NCBI GenBank assembly: GCA_027019085.1
Contig: JALUXG010000049.1
Location: 62,001-126,000 of the forward strand
From: Rhodanobacteraceae bacterium
Lineage (GTDB): Bacteria; Pseudomonadota; Gammaproteobacteria; Xanthomonadales; Rhodanobacteraceae
Direction of reading: 5' to 3'
DNA length: 64,000 nt
Position 1 is the stretch's first letter. Every line of letters begins with the position of its first letter. The notes under the pieces were generated by a model. That model was not told where the DNA came from and did no database searches. It was given only the letters and a program-made list of their open reading frames with translations. A program made the translations under genes and the position numbers. Positions 1 through 10,179 of the stretch are shown piece after piece.

Positions 1-127
1 ACCTGTCGCCGCGCCAAAAGCCGCGCGTATCGGGATATTTCGACGATAGCAGGCGCAGCACGCCCAAAGCCTTGAGGTAGTTGGCCAACGGCGTGGGCGT
101 GCAGCCATCCAGAATGATCTCATTCAT
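1..127 (-). CDS. csx17: Csx17 (Cas8-like large subunit of type I-G CRISPR effector), N-terminal fragment cut by window edge
   Basis: Only the first 42 codons are visible; the gene runs off the left edge. The translation begins MNEIILDGCTPTPLANYLKA and continues into LGVLRLL and a RGFWRGDR stretch. This is the typical opening of Csx17, the large subunit of type I-G (formerly I-U) Cascade. In that family it acts with Cas7 (Csb1) and the Cas5-Cas6 protein (Csb2) in crRNA-guided DNA recognition. The ATG at 127 overlaps the end of cas3 by 8 bp (ATGAATGA), which suggests translational coupling and the usual cas3-csx17 order. The identification rests on the short N-terminus plus the neighbouring cas3. 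Confidence 0.82.
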   Translation of the reverse strand, partial: MNEIILDGCTPTPLANYLKALGVLRLLSSKYPDTRGFWRGDR

Positions 128-2531
128 GGTCGTCTCCTTGCTGCTCGGCTGCGGAGGCCCGCCAATCGGCCAGGCGCACCAGGGTTTCCAGCCAGGCCAG
201 TTGAAATGGACCGTGTTCATCGAGCAGTTTGAGGGTGCGTTCGGTCCAGGACGGCCCCTGCTCGCCTTCGCCGATTTCCATCAGCGCCAGCTTCAGGGCG
301 GTCTGGGCACTTTGTTCACCATCGAAGTCGAGCGCGGGCAGTACGTCGCCTTCCCACACGCCACGGGCGAAACGTTTGACTCCTGAAGCCGCTTCTTCGG
401 TGGGCATGGCGCGCAGGCTCATGCGCACCTTGCCGTGGTGAGCGGCGATCAGGTAGGCGATGAGGTCGGCATCGGGCTCGCCGTCGTGCTGGGCCAGCCA
501 ACCGAGCATGGAGGCCAATTCATGGCGGAAGAAGGGTCGGCTGTGGCGTGCTTTGCAAGGGGACTTGGCCAAGAACCCCTGCGGTGCCTGTTCGCAGGCG
601 TGCATGGTGGCATCGAAAATCTCATGCGCCTTGCCGAGGTCGTGCCAGCGTGCGGCGCGGACCACGCTGGCGCTGTGCGTGGTTTCCTCAAGCGCTTTGC
701 AGAGTGCCCCGGCTTGCGCGGCCACGTGACCAAGGTGGGCAGGCAATGCCACGGGCTTGTTCTGCCGTGAGCCCCAATCCTCCCCATACGCGTCCTGTCG
801 TTCTGATGCCGCCACCGTGACGAGTGGCACTTTCGGTTTTTTGATGGTGGCATCGAAGCCGAGGTGTTCGACGTAACCGCCATCGGCGGCGCGCAGCATC
901 AGCGTCATGCCAGGATGCGGCTCGTGGTCGAGTTTCATCCACTGTCCGTTGCGTTTCTTGTCGCCGAGCGTGTCCCAGTACCATGCGCCGCGTTTATGGA
1001 GACCTCTGGCCTGGCCCATGGATATGGGGCAGAGTTCGGCGCGATCCGGCCTGCCCTCGGGCTTGCCGTCGGCTGCGGATTGATTGGGGTCATCCTTGAA
1101 ATCACGCCAGAACACCTGCACGCCGGGGTTACCGGTGTCGCGGATGTAGTCGGACACGTCCACATCGAAACCGGACAAATCAGGATCCGTATTGAACAGA
1201 TCGAGCAGATCCTTGCGACGCAGAACAGCGGTGAGTTGACGCGCCTCATCAGTGGCTGGAAGGTCTCGAGGACTGGCGCTGGAGAGGCCGGCCAGCTTGT
1301 TGCGTGCGTTCGTCAGCAAGTCTGACGTGTAGGGCAAGGCATCGGCATCGACCGCGATGTCCACCCAGAAGATGCGGGCACCCTCCGTGTTGTATTCGCC
1401 GTAGCGGTTGCAGCGCCCGAAGCGCTGTACCAGAGAAGGCCAGGGCGCAAGTTCGGTCACCAGGGTTTTCGATGAGATGTCCACACCGGCCTCGATGGCC
1501 TGGGTGGCGACGATGATGCGGTCTGGAACATTCTTTTCGCCCAGGTGACGCGCTTGTTCGGCACGCTCGGCGGCACGGAAGCGGGCATGAATCAGGAGAT
1601 CGGCCCGGTTCGGACGTTGTTTACGCAGAAGGTGAAAGAGCTGCTGTGCCCGCCCGACATGGTTGACGATGACCAGCGTCTGCGCCGTCTCGTCGTGGGC
1701 CTCCAGTACCCAATCGGCAAGGTCTTGCAGATAGGTCTGCAATCCTTGCTTGTTGCCCGCCTCTTTGGATAGGGAAAAGCGAGCTTTGGCCAGCGATTTC
1801 ACTGCCTGCAAGCGAGCCGCTGCCTGCTCGCGGTCCTGTTCGCCGAGACCATGCGTCGCCAGGGATTCGAGATGGGTGTGCATGTCCACCGTATCCAGCC
1901 AATCACGGTTCAGAGTGGCCGATATCCACAGGGTGCGGCTGTTTTTCGCCAAGGGAAAACTTCGTCGGAAGGCTTCGAGTTGTGCCGAGGTGGTGAGCCC
2001 GGCGCCCATCAATTGCACCTCGTCGAATATCCACAGGCAGTCGTTGTGCAGCAGAGAAAAATGCACTGGCCACTGATAGCGGCTCATGCCATAGCCGCGC
2101 ATCAGCGCGCGAGACAACAGCATGTCCTGGGTGCCGATCAGGATCATGTCCTCTTCCGGGTGCTCGGCCCAGGACTTCAAGTCGCTTTCCCCACCCATCA
2201 ACACATGCACGGAGACCTTGCCGTCGCCGGCATCGCCGCGAATGCCCAGGTTGTCCAGCCAGTTGCGGAGGTTGTCGGCGGTCTGCTCGACCAGCACGCG
2301 CATGGGCAGGCACCAGATCAAGCGACGCGGTGTTGACTCGTCGACCGGATCGGTACAGTTGCCTTCACGCCAGCCGCGCTTCCATAACCAGGCGAGGGTC
2401 ACGGCGGCCGTCTTGCCCATGCCGGTGGGAATATCGAGGAGATCGGGCCAGGTTTCCAGAGCCAGTCGTGTTTGGTAGGCGTAGGGAGCACCTACTCCCG
2501 TGGCGTGAGCGAAATAGTTCTCAAAGGTCAC
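120..2531 (-). CDS. cas3: Type I-G CRISPR-associated helicase-nuclease Cas3, HD domain at C-terminus
   Basis: Target-DNA helicase and nuclease of CRISPR interference, 803 aa from a GTG at 2531. I prefer this start because GGAGG lies 6 bp upstream and the protein then opens VTFENYF; an upstream ATG at 2582 would add 17 residues. SF2 helicase motifs in order: Walker A IPTGMGKT (about residues 34-41), DEVQ box (170-173), SAT (204-206), QAIEAGVDIS motif V and QRFGRCNR motif VI (369-376). The HD nuclease is C-terminal: WHDLGK (about 629-634), HE (670) and AAHHGK (697-702). This helicase-then-HD order is the one known for type I-G/I-U Cas3, opposite to most Cas3 proteins. All key motifs look intact. 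csx17 follows with an 8-bp overlap. Confidence 0.93.
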   Translation of the reverse strand: MTFENYFAHATGVGAPYAYQTRLALETWPDLLDIPTGMGKTAAVTLAWLWKRGWREGNCTDPVDESTPRRLIWCLPMRVLVEQTADNLRNWLDNLGIRGDAGDGKVSVHVLMGGESDLKSWAEHPEEDMILIGTQDMLLSRALMRGYGMSRYQWPVHFSLLHNDCLWIFDEVQLMGAGLTTSAQLEAFRRSFPLAKNSRTLWISATLNRDWLDTVDMHTHLESLATHGLGEQDREQAAARLQAVKSLAKARFSLSKEAGNKQGLQTYLQDLADWVLEAHDETAQTLVIVNHVGRAQQLFHLLRKQRPNRADLLIHARFRAAERAEQARHLGEKNVPDRIIVATQAIEAGVDISSKTLVTELAPWPSLVQRFGRCNRYGEYNTEGARIFWVDIAVDADALPYTSDLLTNARNKLAGLSSASPRDLPATDEARQLTAVLRRKDLLDLFNTDPDLSGFDVDVSDYIRDTGNPGVQVFWRDFKDDPNQSAADGKPEGRPDRAELCPISMGQARGLHKRGAWYWDTLGDKKRNGQWMKLDHEPHPGMTLMLRAADGGYVEHLGFDATIKKPKVPLVTVAASERQDAYGEDWGSRQNKPVALPAHLGHVAAQAGALCKALEETTHSASVVRAARWHDLGKAHEIFDATMHACEQAPQGFLAKSPCKARHSRPFFRHELASMLGWLAQHDGEPDADLIAYLIAAHHGKVRMSLRAMPTEEAASGVKRFARGVWEGDVLPALDFDGEQSAQTALKLALMEIGEGEQGPSWTERTLKLLDEHGPFQLAWLETLVRLADWRASAAEQQGDDHE

Positions 2532-3006
2532 GATATTCCTCCGTGCTTGGTCCTGCGGGGTGCAATGACCTCTTTCATCCATGGGTCAGGAGCATCCGCA
2601 ATTCCTGATCGCTGGCGACTACGTTCCCAGTGCGAAGCAGGGATGACCATGCTTTCGGTGTGCAGTACATCTTCGAAATGCCAACTCGGCATGGCGGCGG
2701 GATGGCTGCAGGGCGGGTTACCGGCGATGCAATGGCCCTGGAGGCGCGGCGCGGCATTCACACAGGCGCACTTGTGCGTCCGCACCGTTCCAGCGGTCGG
2801 GCTCGTGCTCGTGCGCTTCAGTTGGGAGGGATAACGACGGTGTGGCACAAGCGGCCCCCTATTGGCGCTTGTGGAAAGGAAGTACATGGATGCTGTCTCA
2901 TGGATCGAGACAGCAACCGCATGGCTCACCCCGGGGCCACCCTATGCCTGCCCGCCCCGGCAGGCAAGTCGCAAGGGCCGTGTGCATCCCGGGCAGCTGC
3001 TTTATT
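2532..3006. other. 475-bp intergenic region upstream of cas3
   Basis: No convincing gene is visible on either strand. It probably holds the promoter of the cas operon, reading leftward, with the GGAGG of cas3 at 2538-2542. Two short inverted repeats are present: GTCTC/GAGAC around 2897-2913 and GCCTGCC/GGCAGGC at 2946-2965. Short open frames on the plus strand (for example from 2862) match no family I know and are best left uncalled. No CRISPR repeats are seen here. Confidence 0.5.
2946..2965. other. Short GC-rich hairpin downstream of the ERCC4 nuclease gene
   Basis: A perfect 7-bp stem (GCCTGCC / GGCAGGC) with a 6-base loop lies about 40 bp past the stop of the ERCC4 gene. It has no T-tract, so it may be a weak terminator or attenuator between that gene and cas3. 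A similar sequence with an 8-bp stem occurs at 12741-12760. Confidence 0.35.
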
Positions 3007-4104
3007 TCATGGTCGAGATTGATTTCCCGTATCGCGGCATGAGCCCAGCCGACGCCAGCGCGTGCCGGGGCCATGGCCTTCGGTGGCGAGACGGCCTTCA
3101 TCGCGCAGTTGATCGAGAACGCGTTTGATGCGTGATGGGGGAATGTCGGGGAAATGCTGGCGCAGCAAGCGGCTCGGAAACGGATCGGGCATTTCGTTCA
3201 GCGCCGCCACGCGGATACGGGTGTCCAGGCCACCGTCGGCAGCCTGGCCACGGTAGCGGGCGGTCACTTCGCGCACGCTGTCGGGGGCGGGCCGCGCCAG
3301 GCTGGCGGCAGCGGCGGCGAAGTAACGCTGGGTCCACAGGTTGGCCAGCTTGCGGTTGCCGGCATAGACGATCTGCAGGCCGGGGAACAGCACCGGTAGC
3401 TCGGCCAGCACACGCTGCACGTGCGCTGCAGGCCACGCGCCAAGGTGTCCGGGATCGCCGAAATCGCGGTAGTGCGCCTCGATCACCAGTGCCGCGTGCG
3501 GGTAGGCGGCCAGTTCGGCCAGTTGCTGTTCAAGACCCTTGAGCTGGGACAGGTCGGTGAGGAAGTTCTCGCGTGTCTTGCGTTCGACCATGCACACCAG
3601 TCGCTGATGGTGTTGCAGGGCATAATCGCCGACTGGAAGCTTGCGCCGGCTGAGCTGCGCCCCGGGGAAGCGCCACGGATAGCGTTCCATGCTGTCGATG
3701 ACGATATCGAGCGCATCGTGCGTGACCAGTTCGGTGCGCTTGGACGACTTGTGCGCACGCACAGCCGATTCGGTGCGAAAGAAAATCTGCTCGTAGCTGC
3801 CACTGCCGTCCTTGCGCGGTTTTTCGATCTTGAGGAACTCGCAGCGCTTGCGCTGCGCGCGATCCAGGGTGACCGAAAGCTTGCGGCCCAGGCGCGCCAG
3901 ATGCGCGATCGGCACCTTTTCGTGCGGGGACAGGGATTCGTGCGCGTGCGCCGCGTCGTCGCGCAGGCAGAACACCTGCCGGCCCGGACCCGGCCAGGCA
4001 TCCTGCGTCCGTACCGCCAGCAGCACCCGTCCCTCCTGTTCGATGCGGATGCGAAAGGGGAAGCGGGCGTCCTGCGTGCGTTCGACGATCCAGAAGGCGG
4101 CCAT
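3007..4104 (-). CDS. ERCC4-fold (XPF/Mus81-type) nuclease domain protein with C-terminal winged-helix-like region
   Basis: 365 aa. An N-terminal region of about 125 residues that I do not recognise is followed by an ERCC4-type nuclease core: ALDIVIDSMER (D137, E140), LPVGDYAL (GD at 159-160) and VERKTRENFLTDL (ERK 174-176), then LEQQLAEL and ALVIEAHY. This matches the GDX(n)ERKX3D layout of XPF/Hef/Mus81 enzymes, which cut branched DNA, except that the final Asp position is Asn (N180). The C-terminus (about 310-355; FPSRLLRQHFPDIPPSRIKR) looks like a winged helix. The gene lies directly upstream of cas3 in the same direction, 475 bp apart, so it may be part of the CRISPR locus, an accessory defence gene or an unrelated repair nuclease. 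Domain call firm; role unknown. Confidence 0.8.
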   Translation of the reverse strand: MAAFWIVERTQDARFPFRIRIEQEGRVLLAVRTQDAWPGPGRQVFCLRDDAAHAHESLSPHEKVPIAHLARLGRKLSVTLDRAQRKRCEFLKIEKPRKDGSGSYEQIFFRTESAVRAHKSSKRTELVTHDALDIVIDSMERYPWRFPGAQLSRRKLPVGDYALQHHQRLVCMVERKTRENFLTDLSQLKGLEQQLAELAAYPHAALVIEAHYRDFGDPGHLGAWPAAHVQRVLAELPVLFPGLQIVYAGNRKLANLWTQRYFAAAAASLARPAPDSVREVTARYRGQAADGGLDTRIRVAALNEMPDPFPSRLLRQHFPDIPPSRIKRVLDQLRDEGRLATEGHGPGTRWRRLGSCRDTGNQSRP

Positions 4105-6745
<2,641 letters not shown>

Positions 6746-6946
6746 GCGCATGGCGTTCCACGGACGCCGCTGCACGCGGTTGCTCCCTGGCCGGCATGTG
6801 CCGTGTGCCCAGGCGGGCCGGGAGTTGAACGCATCGCCGGCATGACGCCTGGCGCGATGTCTCCTACAATGGCCGGTCCGACGCCAGCGGCTTTCCGGTG
6901 GCCGGCCATACCTGCTTATACGTCCCCAATACATTGAGGAATTGCT

Positions 6947-7612
6947 ATGTCCGCAACTGCCGTCCTGATCGACGGGGCGTTCTTTCTCGCCCGTTTCCGC
7001 AAGGTCTACAGCGACCGCGACGCCAACGATCCGCGCGTGGTGGCCAAGACCGCCTTCACCATGGCCATCGAGCACATCCGCGCGCTGGACCGTCCCAAGG
7101 AGGCGCTGTACCGCATCTTCTTCTATGACTGCGAGCCGATGGACAAGGTGTTCCAGCGTCCGGTCAGCGGTACCGACATCGACTTCGGCGACAGCAACAT
7201 GGCGCATTTTCGCTGGGACCTGCACGACCAGTTGCGCCGGCAGCGCAAGCTGGCCCTGCGCCTGGGACGGCTGAGCGACCGCGGCGGCGAGTGGCAGCTC
7301 AAACGCGCCACCGTGCAGGCCCTGCGCGAAGGCTCGCTGCAGTGGGCGGATCTCAAGGACGAGCACTTCGAGATGGACATGCGCCAGACCCAGGTCGACG
7401 TGAAGATCGGCATCGACATCGCCGCCATGGCCTACAAGCGCCAGGTCGACCAGATCGTGCTGGTGGCGGGCGATGCCGATTTCATTCCCGCCGCCAAGCT
7501 GGCCCGGCGCGAGGGTATCGATTTCATCCTCGACCCGATGTGGCAGGGCATTGCTTCGGATCTCAACGAGCATGTCGACGGCTTGCAATCGGTCTGCCCA
7601 CGGCCTTTCTGA
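6947..7612 (+). CDS. NYN (PIN-like) domain protein, LabA/DUF88 type, putative RNase
   Basis: 221 aa. NYN domains have a PIN-like fold and usually cut RNA using a cluster of acidic residues. Visible here: VLIDGAFF with Asp9 near the N-terminus, VDVKIGIDIAAMA (Asp151, Asp157) and VLVAGDADFIPA (Asp176, Asp178), which together form the expected metal site. No additional OST-HTH or other domain is apparent, so the protein is almost all NYN. It stands alone, 201 bp after isocitrate dehydrogenase and 84 bp before the next gene. A small hairpin (GGCCTT/AAGGCC, 7602-7617) covers the stop codon. The target RNA is unknown. Confidence 0.85.
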   Translation: MSATAVLIDGAFFLARFRKVYSDRDANDPRVVAKTAFTMAIEHIRALDRPKEALYRIFFYDCEPMDKVFQRPVSGTDIDFGDSNMAHFRWDLHDQLRRQRKLALRLGRLSDRGGEWQLKRATVQALREGSLQWADLKDEHFEMDMRQTQVDVKIGIDIAAMAYKRQVDQIVLVAGDADFIPAAKLARREGIDFILDPMWQGIASDLNEHVDGLQSVCPRPF

Positions 7613-7696
7613 AGGCCTGATAGCGACACGGCGCAGGGCCGTGGCGCATGCTAGGCTTCGGCGCATCAGGGGAGGGACCCTGTTGAGGGAGTTCGC

Positions 7697-8626
7697 ATGA
7701 AAACCGGACCGGTTCTCGTCCTGGCGTGTCTGCTCGGAGCCTGCAGCGCGCCTTCGCCACCGCCCGCTTCCGCCATTGCCGGCGTACAGCCGCCCGCGGC
7801 CGCTTCGGCCAGCTCCAGTGCGCGTGTGGACCAGCCCGACGAAGTGGTGCCACCCACGTCCGCCAGCCAGATGACCGCGCAGCGCATTCGCGACATGCTG
7901 GCGGGGAACTGGAGGCCAGCCGCCGACCGAGTCCGCGACCGCTACCGGCACCCGCTCGGGACGCTGGAATTTTTCGGCGTGCGGCCGGACATGACGGTCA
8001 TCGAGATCACCCCGGGTGGCGGCTGGTATGCGCGCATCCTGGCGCCCTTGCTGCGCGACAACGGTCAATACATCGCTGCCGTGTTTGCTACGCCTCCGGG
8101 ACGAGCAGCAGGTGACAGCACACTGAAGAAGCTGTTTGCCTCCGACCCGAAAGTGTTCGGCAAGGCGCGCATCGTGCAGTTCGACCCGCGCAAGCCAGTA
8201 CTGGGCAGGCCCGGTTCGGCGGACATGGTGCTGACCTTCCGCAATGTGCACAACTGGGTGCATGCCGGCACCGCACAGGCCATGTTCAAGGCGTTCTACG
8301 ACGTGTTGCGTCCCGGTGGCGTGCTGGGCGTGGTCGAACACCGTGCCGACCCCGGTGCTTCGCTGGACGCCGTCCAGGGCAGTGGCTACCTGCCCCGGGC
8401 GCAAGTGGTCCAGTGGGCGACCGCAGCCGGTTTCAGGCTCGAGGCCAGCAGCGACATCAACGCCAATCCCCGGGACGACCACCATCATCCCAAGGGCGTG
8501 TGGACGCTGCCACCGACCCTGGCGCGGGGCGCAAGGGACAAGGCGAAATACGAGGCGATCGGCGAATCGGACCGCATGACATTGCGCTTCGTGAAGCCGG
8601 CCAATCACGGGGACGGAGCACGTTAA
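7697..8626 (+). CDS. Lipoprotein class I SAM-dependent methyltransferase-like protein
   Basis: 309 aa. The N-terminus MKTGPVLVLACLLGACSAP is a lipoprotein signal with lipobox LGAC (Cys16). A proline/alanine-rich linker is followed by a Rossmann methyltransferase core: TVIEITPGGGWYARIL (motif I), then DMVLTFRNVHNW (motif IV region) and GGVLGVVEHRADP. This exported methyltransferase-like family is common in proteobacteria, but its substrate is not known, and SAM is not expected outside the cytoplasm, so the activity is uncertain. The last codons (GDGAR then TAA at 8624-8626) are formed by half of a family A repeat; the same five residues end RluE 0.6 kb downstream. Confidence 0.85.
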   Translation: MKTGPVLVLACLLGACSAPSPPPASAIAGVQPPAAASASSSARVDQPDEVVPPTSASQMTAQRIRDMLAGNWRPAADRVRDRYRHPLGTLEFFGVRPDMTVIEITPGGGWYARILAPLLRDNGQYIAAVFATPPGRAAGDSTLKKLFASDPKVFGKARIVQFDPRKPVLGRPGSADMVLTFRNVHNWVHAGTAQAMFKAFYDVLRPGGVLGVVEHRADPGASLDAVQGSGYLPRAQVVQWATAAGFRLEASSDINANPRDDHHHPKGVWTLPPTLARGARDKAKYEAIGESDRMTLRFVKPANHGDGAR

Positions 8627-8627
8627 G
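8609..8627 (+). repeat. Family A repeat, half copy
   Basis: A left arm, GGGGACGGAGCACGTTAAG, without its inverted partner. It overlaps the 3' end of the methyltransferase gene and supplies its TAA stop. The same 19 bases begin the full palindrome at 9240. Confidence 0.8.
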
Positions 8628-8639
8628 CGGCATGAACCC

Positions 8640-8683
8640 GGGGACGGAGGGCAATAAATTGCAATTTAATGCCCTCCGTCCCC
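8640..8683. repeat. Family A palindromic repeat, full copy
   Basis: A 44-bp near-perfect palindrome with 14-bp outer arms (GGGGACGGAGGGCA / TGCCCTCCGTCCCC) and an AT-rich centre (TAAATTGCAATTTA). It fills the gap between the methyltransferase and rluE. As RNA it would fold into a long stable hairpin and could act as a terminator. The arms match the copies at 9240 and 10114. Confidence 0.9.
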
Positions 8684-8705
8684 CCCACACCCACCTGCGC
8701 ATTCC

Positions 8706-9257
8706 ATGCTGATTGCATTCAACAAGCCCTGCGGCGTGCTGTGCCAGTTCACCGACCGCGAGGGCCGTGCGACGCTGGCGGACTACATCCGCAAGGCCGG
8801 GGTGTACCCGGCTGGCCGCCTGGATCGCGACAGCGAAGGCCTGTTGCTGCTCACCGATGACGGCGCGCTGGCGCACCGCCTGACCGACCCGCGGCACAAG
8901 CGGCCCAAGACCTATCTGGTGCAGGTCGAGGGCACGCCCACGGCAGCGGCGCTGCAGCAACTGGCGCGCGGGGTACGGCTCAAGGACGGTATGACCAGTC
9001 CGGCGCAGGTGGTGCTGCGGGCATCCGCGCCGGGCTGGCTGTGGCCACGCGATCCGCCGGTGCGTTTCCGCAAGCACATCCCCACGGCCTGGCTCGAACT
9101 GACCATTCGCGAAGGACGCAACCGCCAGGTGCGACGCATGACTGCCGCAGTCGGGCTGCCGACGCTGCGGCTGGTGCGCGTGCGCGTGGGGGATGTCGAG
9201 CTTGGCACGCTTGCGCCTGGCGAGTGGGTGGAACTTACCGGGGACGGAGCACGTTAA
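8706..9257 (+). CDS. rluE: Ribosomal large subunit pseudouridine synthase E-type (RluE)
   Basis: 183 aa. RluE makes pseudouridine 2457 in 23S rRNA. It belongs to the RsuA-like branch but lacks an S4 domain, as here. Motifs: [16 protein letters not shown] at the N-terminus, [20 protein letters not shown] with the catalytic Asp of the RLD signature, KTYLVQVEG, and [12 protein letters not shown] near the C-terminus. The stop codon (TAA 9255-9257) and the last five residues (GDGAR) come from a family A repeat, so the C-terminus has probably been altered by repeat insertion. It converges on tatD; the two coding regions overlap by 23 bp within the repeat. Confidence 0.93.
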   Translation: MLIAFNKPCGVLCQFTDREGRATLADYIRKAGVYPAGRLDRDSEGLLLLTDDGALAHRLTDPRHKRPKTYLVQVEGTPTAAALQQLARGVRLKDGMTSPAQVVLRASAPGWLWPRDPPVRFRKHIPTAWLELTIREGRNRQVRRMTAAVGLPTLRLVRVRVGDVELGTLAPGEWVELTGDGAR

Positions 9258-10074
9258 GCTGCGGCTTGACGTGCTCCGTCCCCACTTGCGGCAGCTTGAA
9301 GAAGGCTGACGCTGTGGCAGAAGTGTGCTGTGCCGTGACCTCCACATCCTCGCCGCGGTCGCGCGCCAGTTCCTCGCAGATGTGTTTCAGGTACATCGGC
9401 TCGTTGCGGCGATGCTCGGGCCTGGGGCGCACCGTGCGCGGCAGGAGGTACGGTGCGTCGGTCTCGATCATCAGGCGGTCGGCGGGAATGTCGCGGACGA
9501 ACTCGCGCAGGTGCGTGCCACGGCGCTCGTCGCACAGCCAGCCGGTGATGCCGATGTGGCAATCGATATCCAGGTAGTCGAACAGCGCCTCACGGGTGTC
9601 GGTGAAGCAGTGCACCACCGCGGCGGGCAGGGCGTCGCGAAATTGCTTGAGCAGCGCCAGGAAGTCGCCGTGCGCGTCGCGCTGGTGCAGGAACACCGGC
9701 ATCTTCCGTTCGGCGGCGATGGTCAGCTGCTGCTCGAATACGCGCAACTGCACCTCGCGCGGGGAGTAGTTGCGGTGGTAGTCCAGGCCCGTCTCGCCGA
9801 CTGCGCGCACTTCCGGTTCGACAGCCAGGCGGCGCAGCAGGGCGTCGGTGTCGGCGTCGTAGTCGATGGTGTGGTGAGGATGCACGCCGGCGGTGGCGTA
9901 GAGCACGCCCGGATGCGCGCGGGCCAGCGCAAGGGCCGCTTCGCTGCCTTCGCGGCTGGCCCCGGTGACGACCATCTGCGCCACCCCATGGGCAAGCGCG
10001 CGCTCCAGCACGGCGTCGAGGTCGTGGGCAAAGCTGTCATGGGTGAGGTTGGCGCCGATGTCGATCAGGTGCAT
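9235..10074 (-). CDS. tatD: TatD family metal-dependent hydrolase (DNase)
   Basis: 279 aa from the ATG at 10074; I chose this start because the family begins M-x-LIDIGANL. A TIM-barrel amidohydrolase: the N-terminal motif here is [11 protein letters not shown] rather than the H-x-H more usual in related TatD proteins. Other metal-site motifs are visible: [12 protein letters not shown] (Glu and Asp), [16 protein letters not shown] and [10 protein letters not shown]. Known members are Mg-dependent 3'-5' exonucleases. The last roughly 15 residues after FFKLP ([16 protein letters not shown]) are read through a family A repeat, so the protein carries a repeat-encoded tail that relatives would not be expected to have. 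It converges on rluE. Confidence 0.94.
   Translation of the reverse strand: MHLIDIGANLTHDSFAHDLDAVLERALAHGVAQMVVTGASREGSEAALALARAHPGVLYATAGVHPHHTIDYDADTDALLRRLAVEPEVRAVGETGLDYHRNYSPREVQLRVFEQQLTIAAERKMPVFLHQRDAHGDFLALLKQFRDALPAAVVHCFTDTREALFDYLDIDCHIGITGWLCDERRGTHLREFVRDIPADRLMIETDAPYLLPRTVRPRPEHRRNEPMYLKHICEELARDRGEDVEVTAQHTSATASAFFKLPQVGTEHVKPQLNVLRPR
9240..9283. repeat. Family A palindromic repeat at the rluE/tatD convergent junction
   Basis: A 44-bp palindrome. The outer arms are GGGGACGGAGCACGT / its complement, and the inner part AAGC-TGCG-GCTT has one mismatch in the stem. It overlaps the 3' ends of both rluE (plus) and tatD (minus), is in frame with both and forms part of each protein. 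It could also serve as a bidirectional terminator. Confidence 0.9.
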
Positions 10075-10113
10075 GGTTTTTGGATCGTGCAAAAACACGC
10101 ATTGTACGTGGCA

Positions 10114-10157
10114 GGGGACGGAGGGCGTTAAGCTGCGGCTTAACGCCCTCCGTCCTC
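10114..10157. repeat. Family A palindromic repeat between tatD and hrpB
   Basis: A 44-bp palindrome with 20-bp arms (GGGGACGGAGGGCGTTAAGC and its complement, one mismatch near the outer end) and a TGCG loop. Unlike the other copies it lies between divergent genes, close to both starts (39 bp before the tatD ATG and 22 bp before the hrpB ATG). It would therefore form hairpins in the 5' leaders and may affect expression. Confidence 0.9.
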
Positions 10158-10179
10158 ACTTTCTCCTACCTGCGCAAGC

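Noticed and set aside
2862-3128. Small plus-strand open frame near the cas operon (an ATG follows AAGGAAGTAC at about 2885)
   Set aside because: A Shine-Dalgarno-like sequence is present, but the product has no recognisable features and overlaps the ERCC4 gene end; not enough support.
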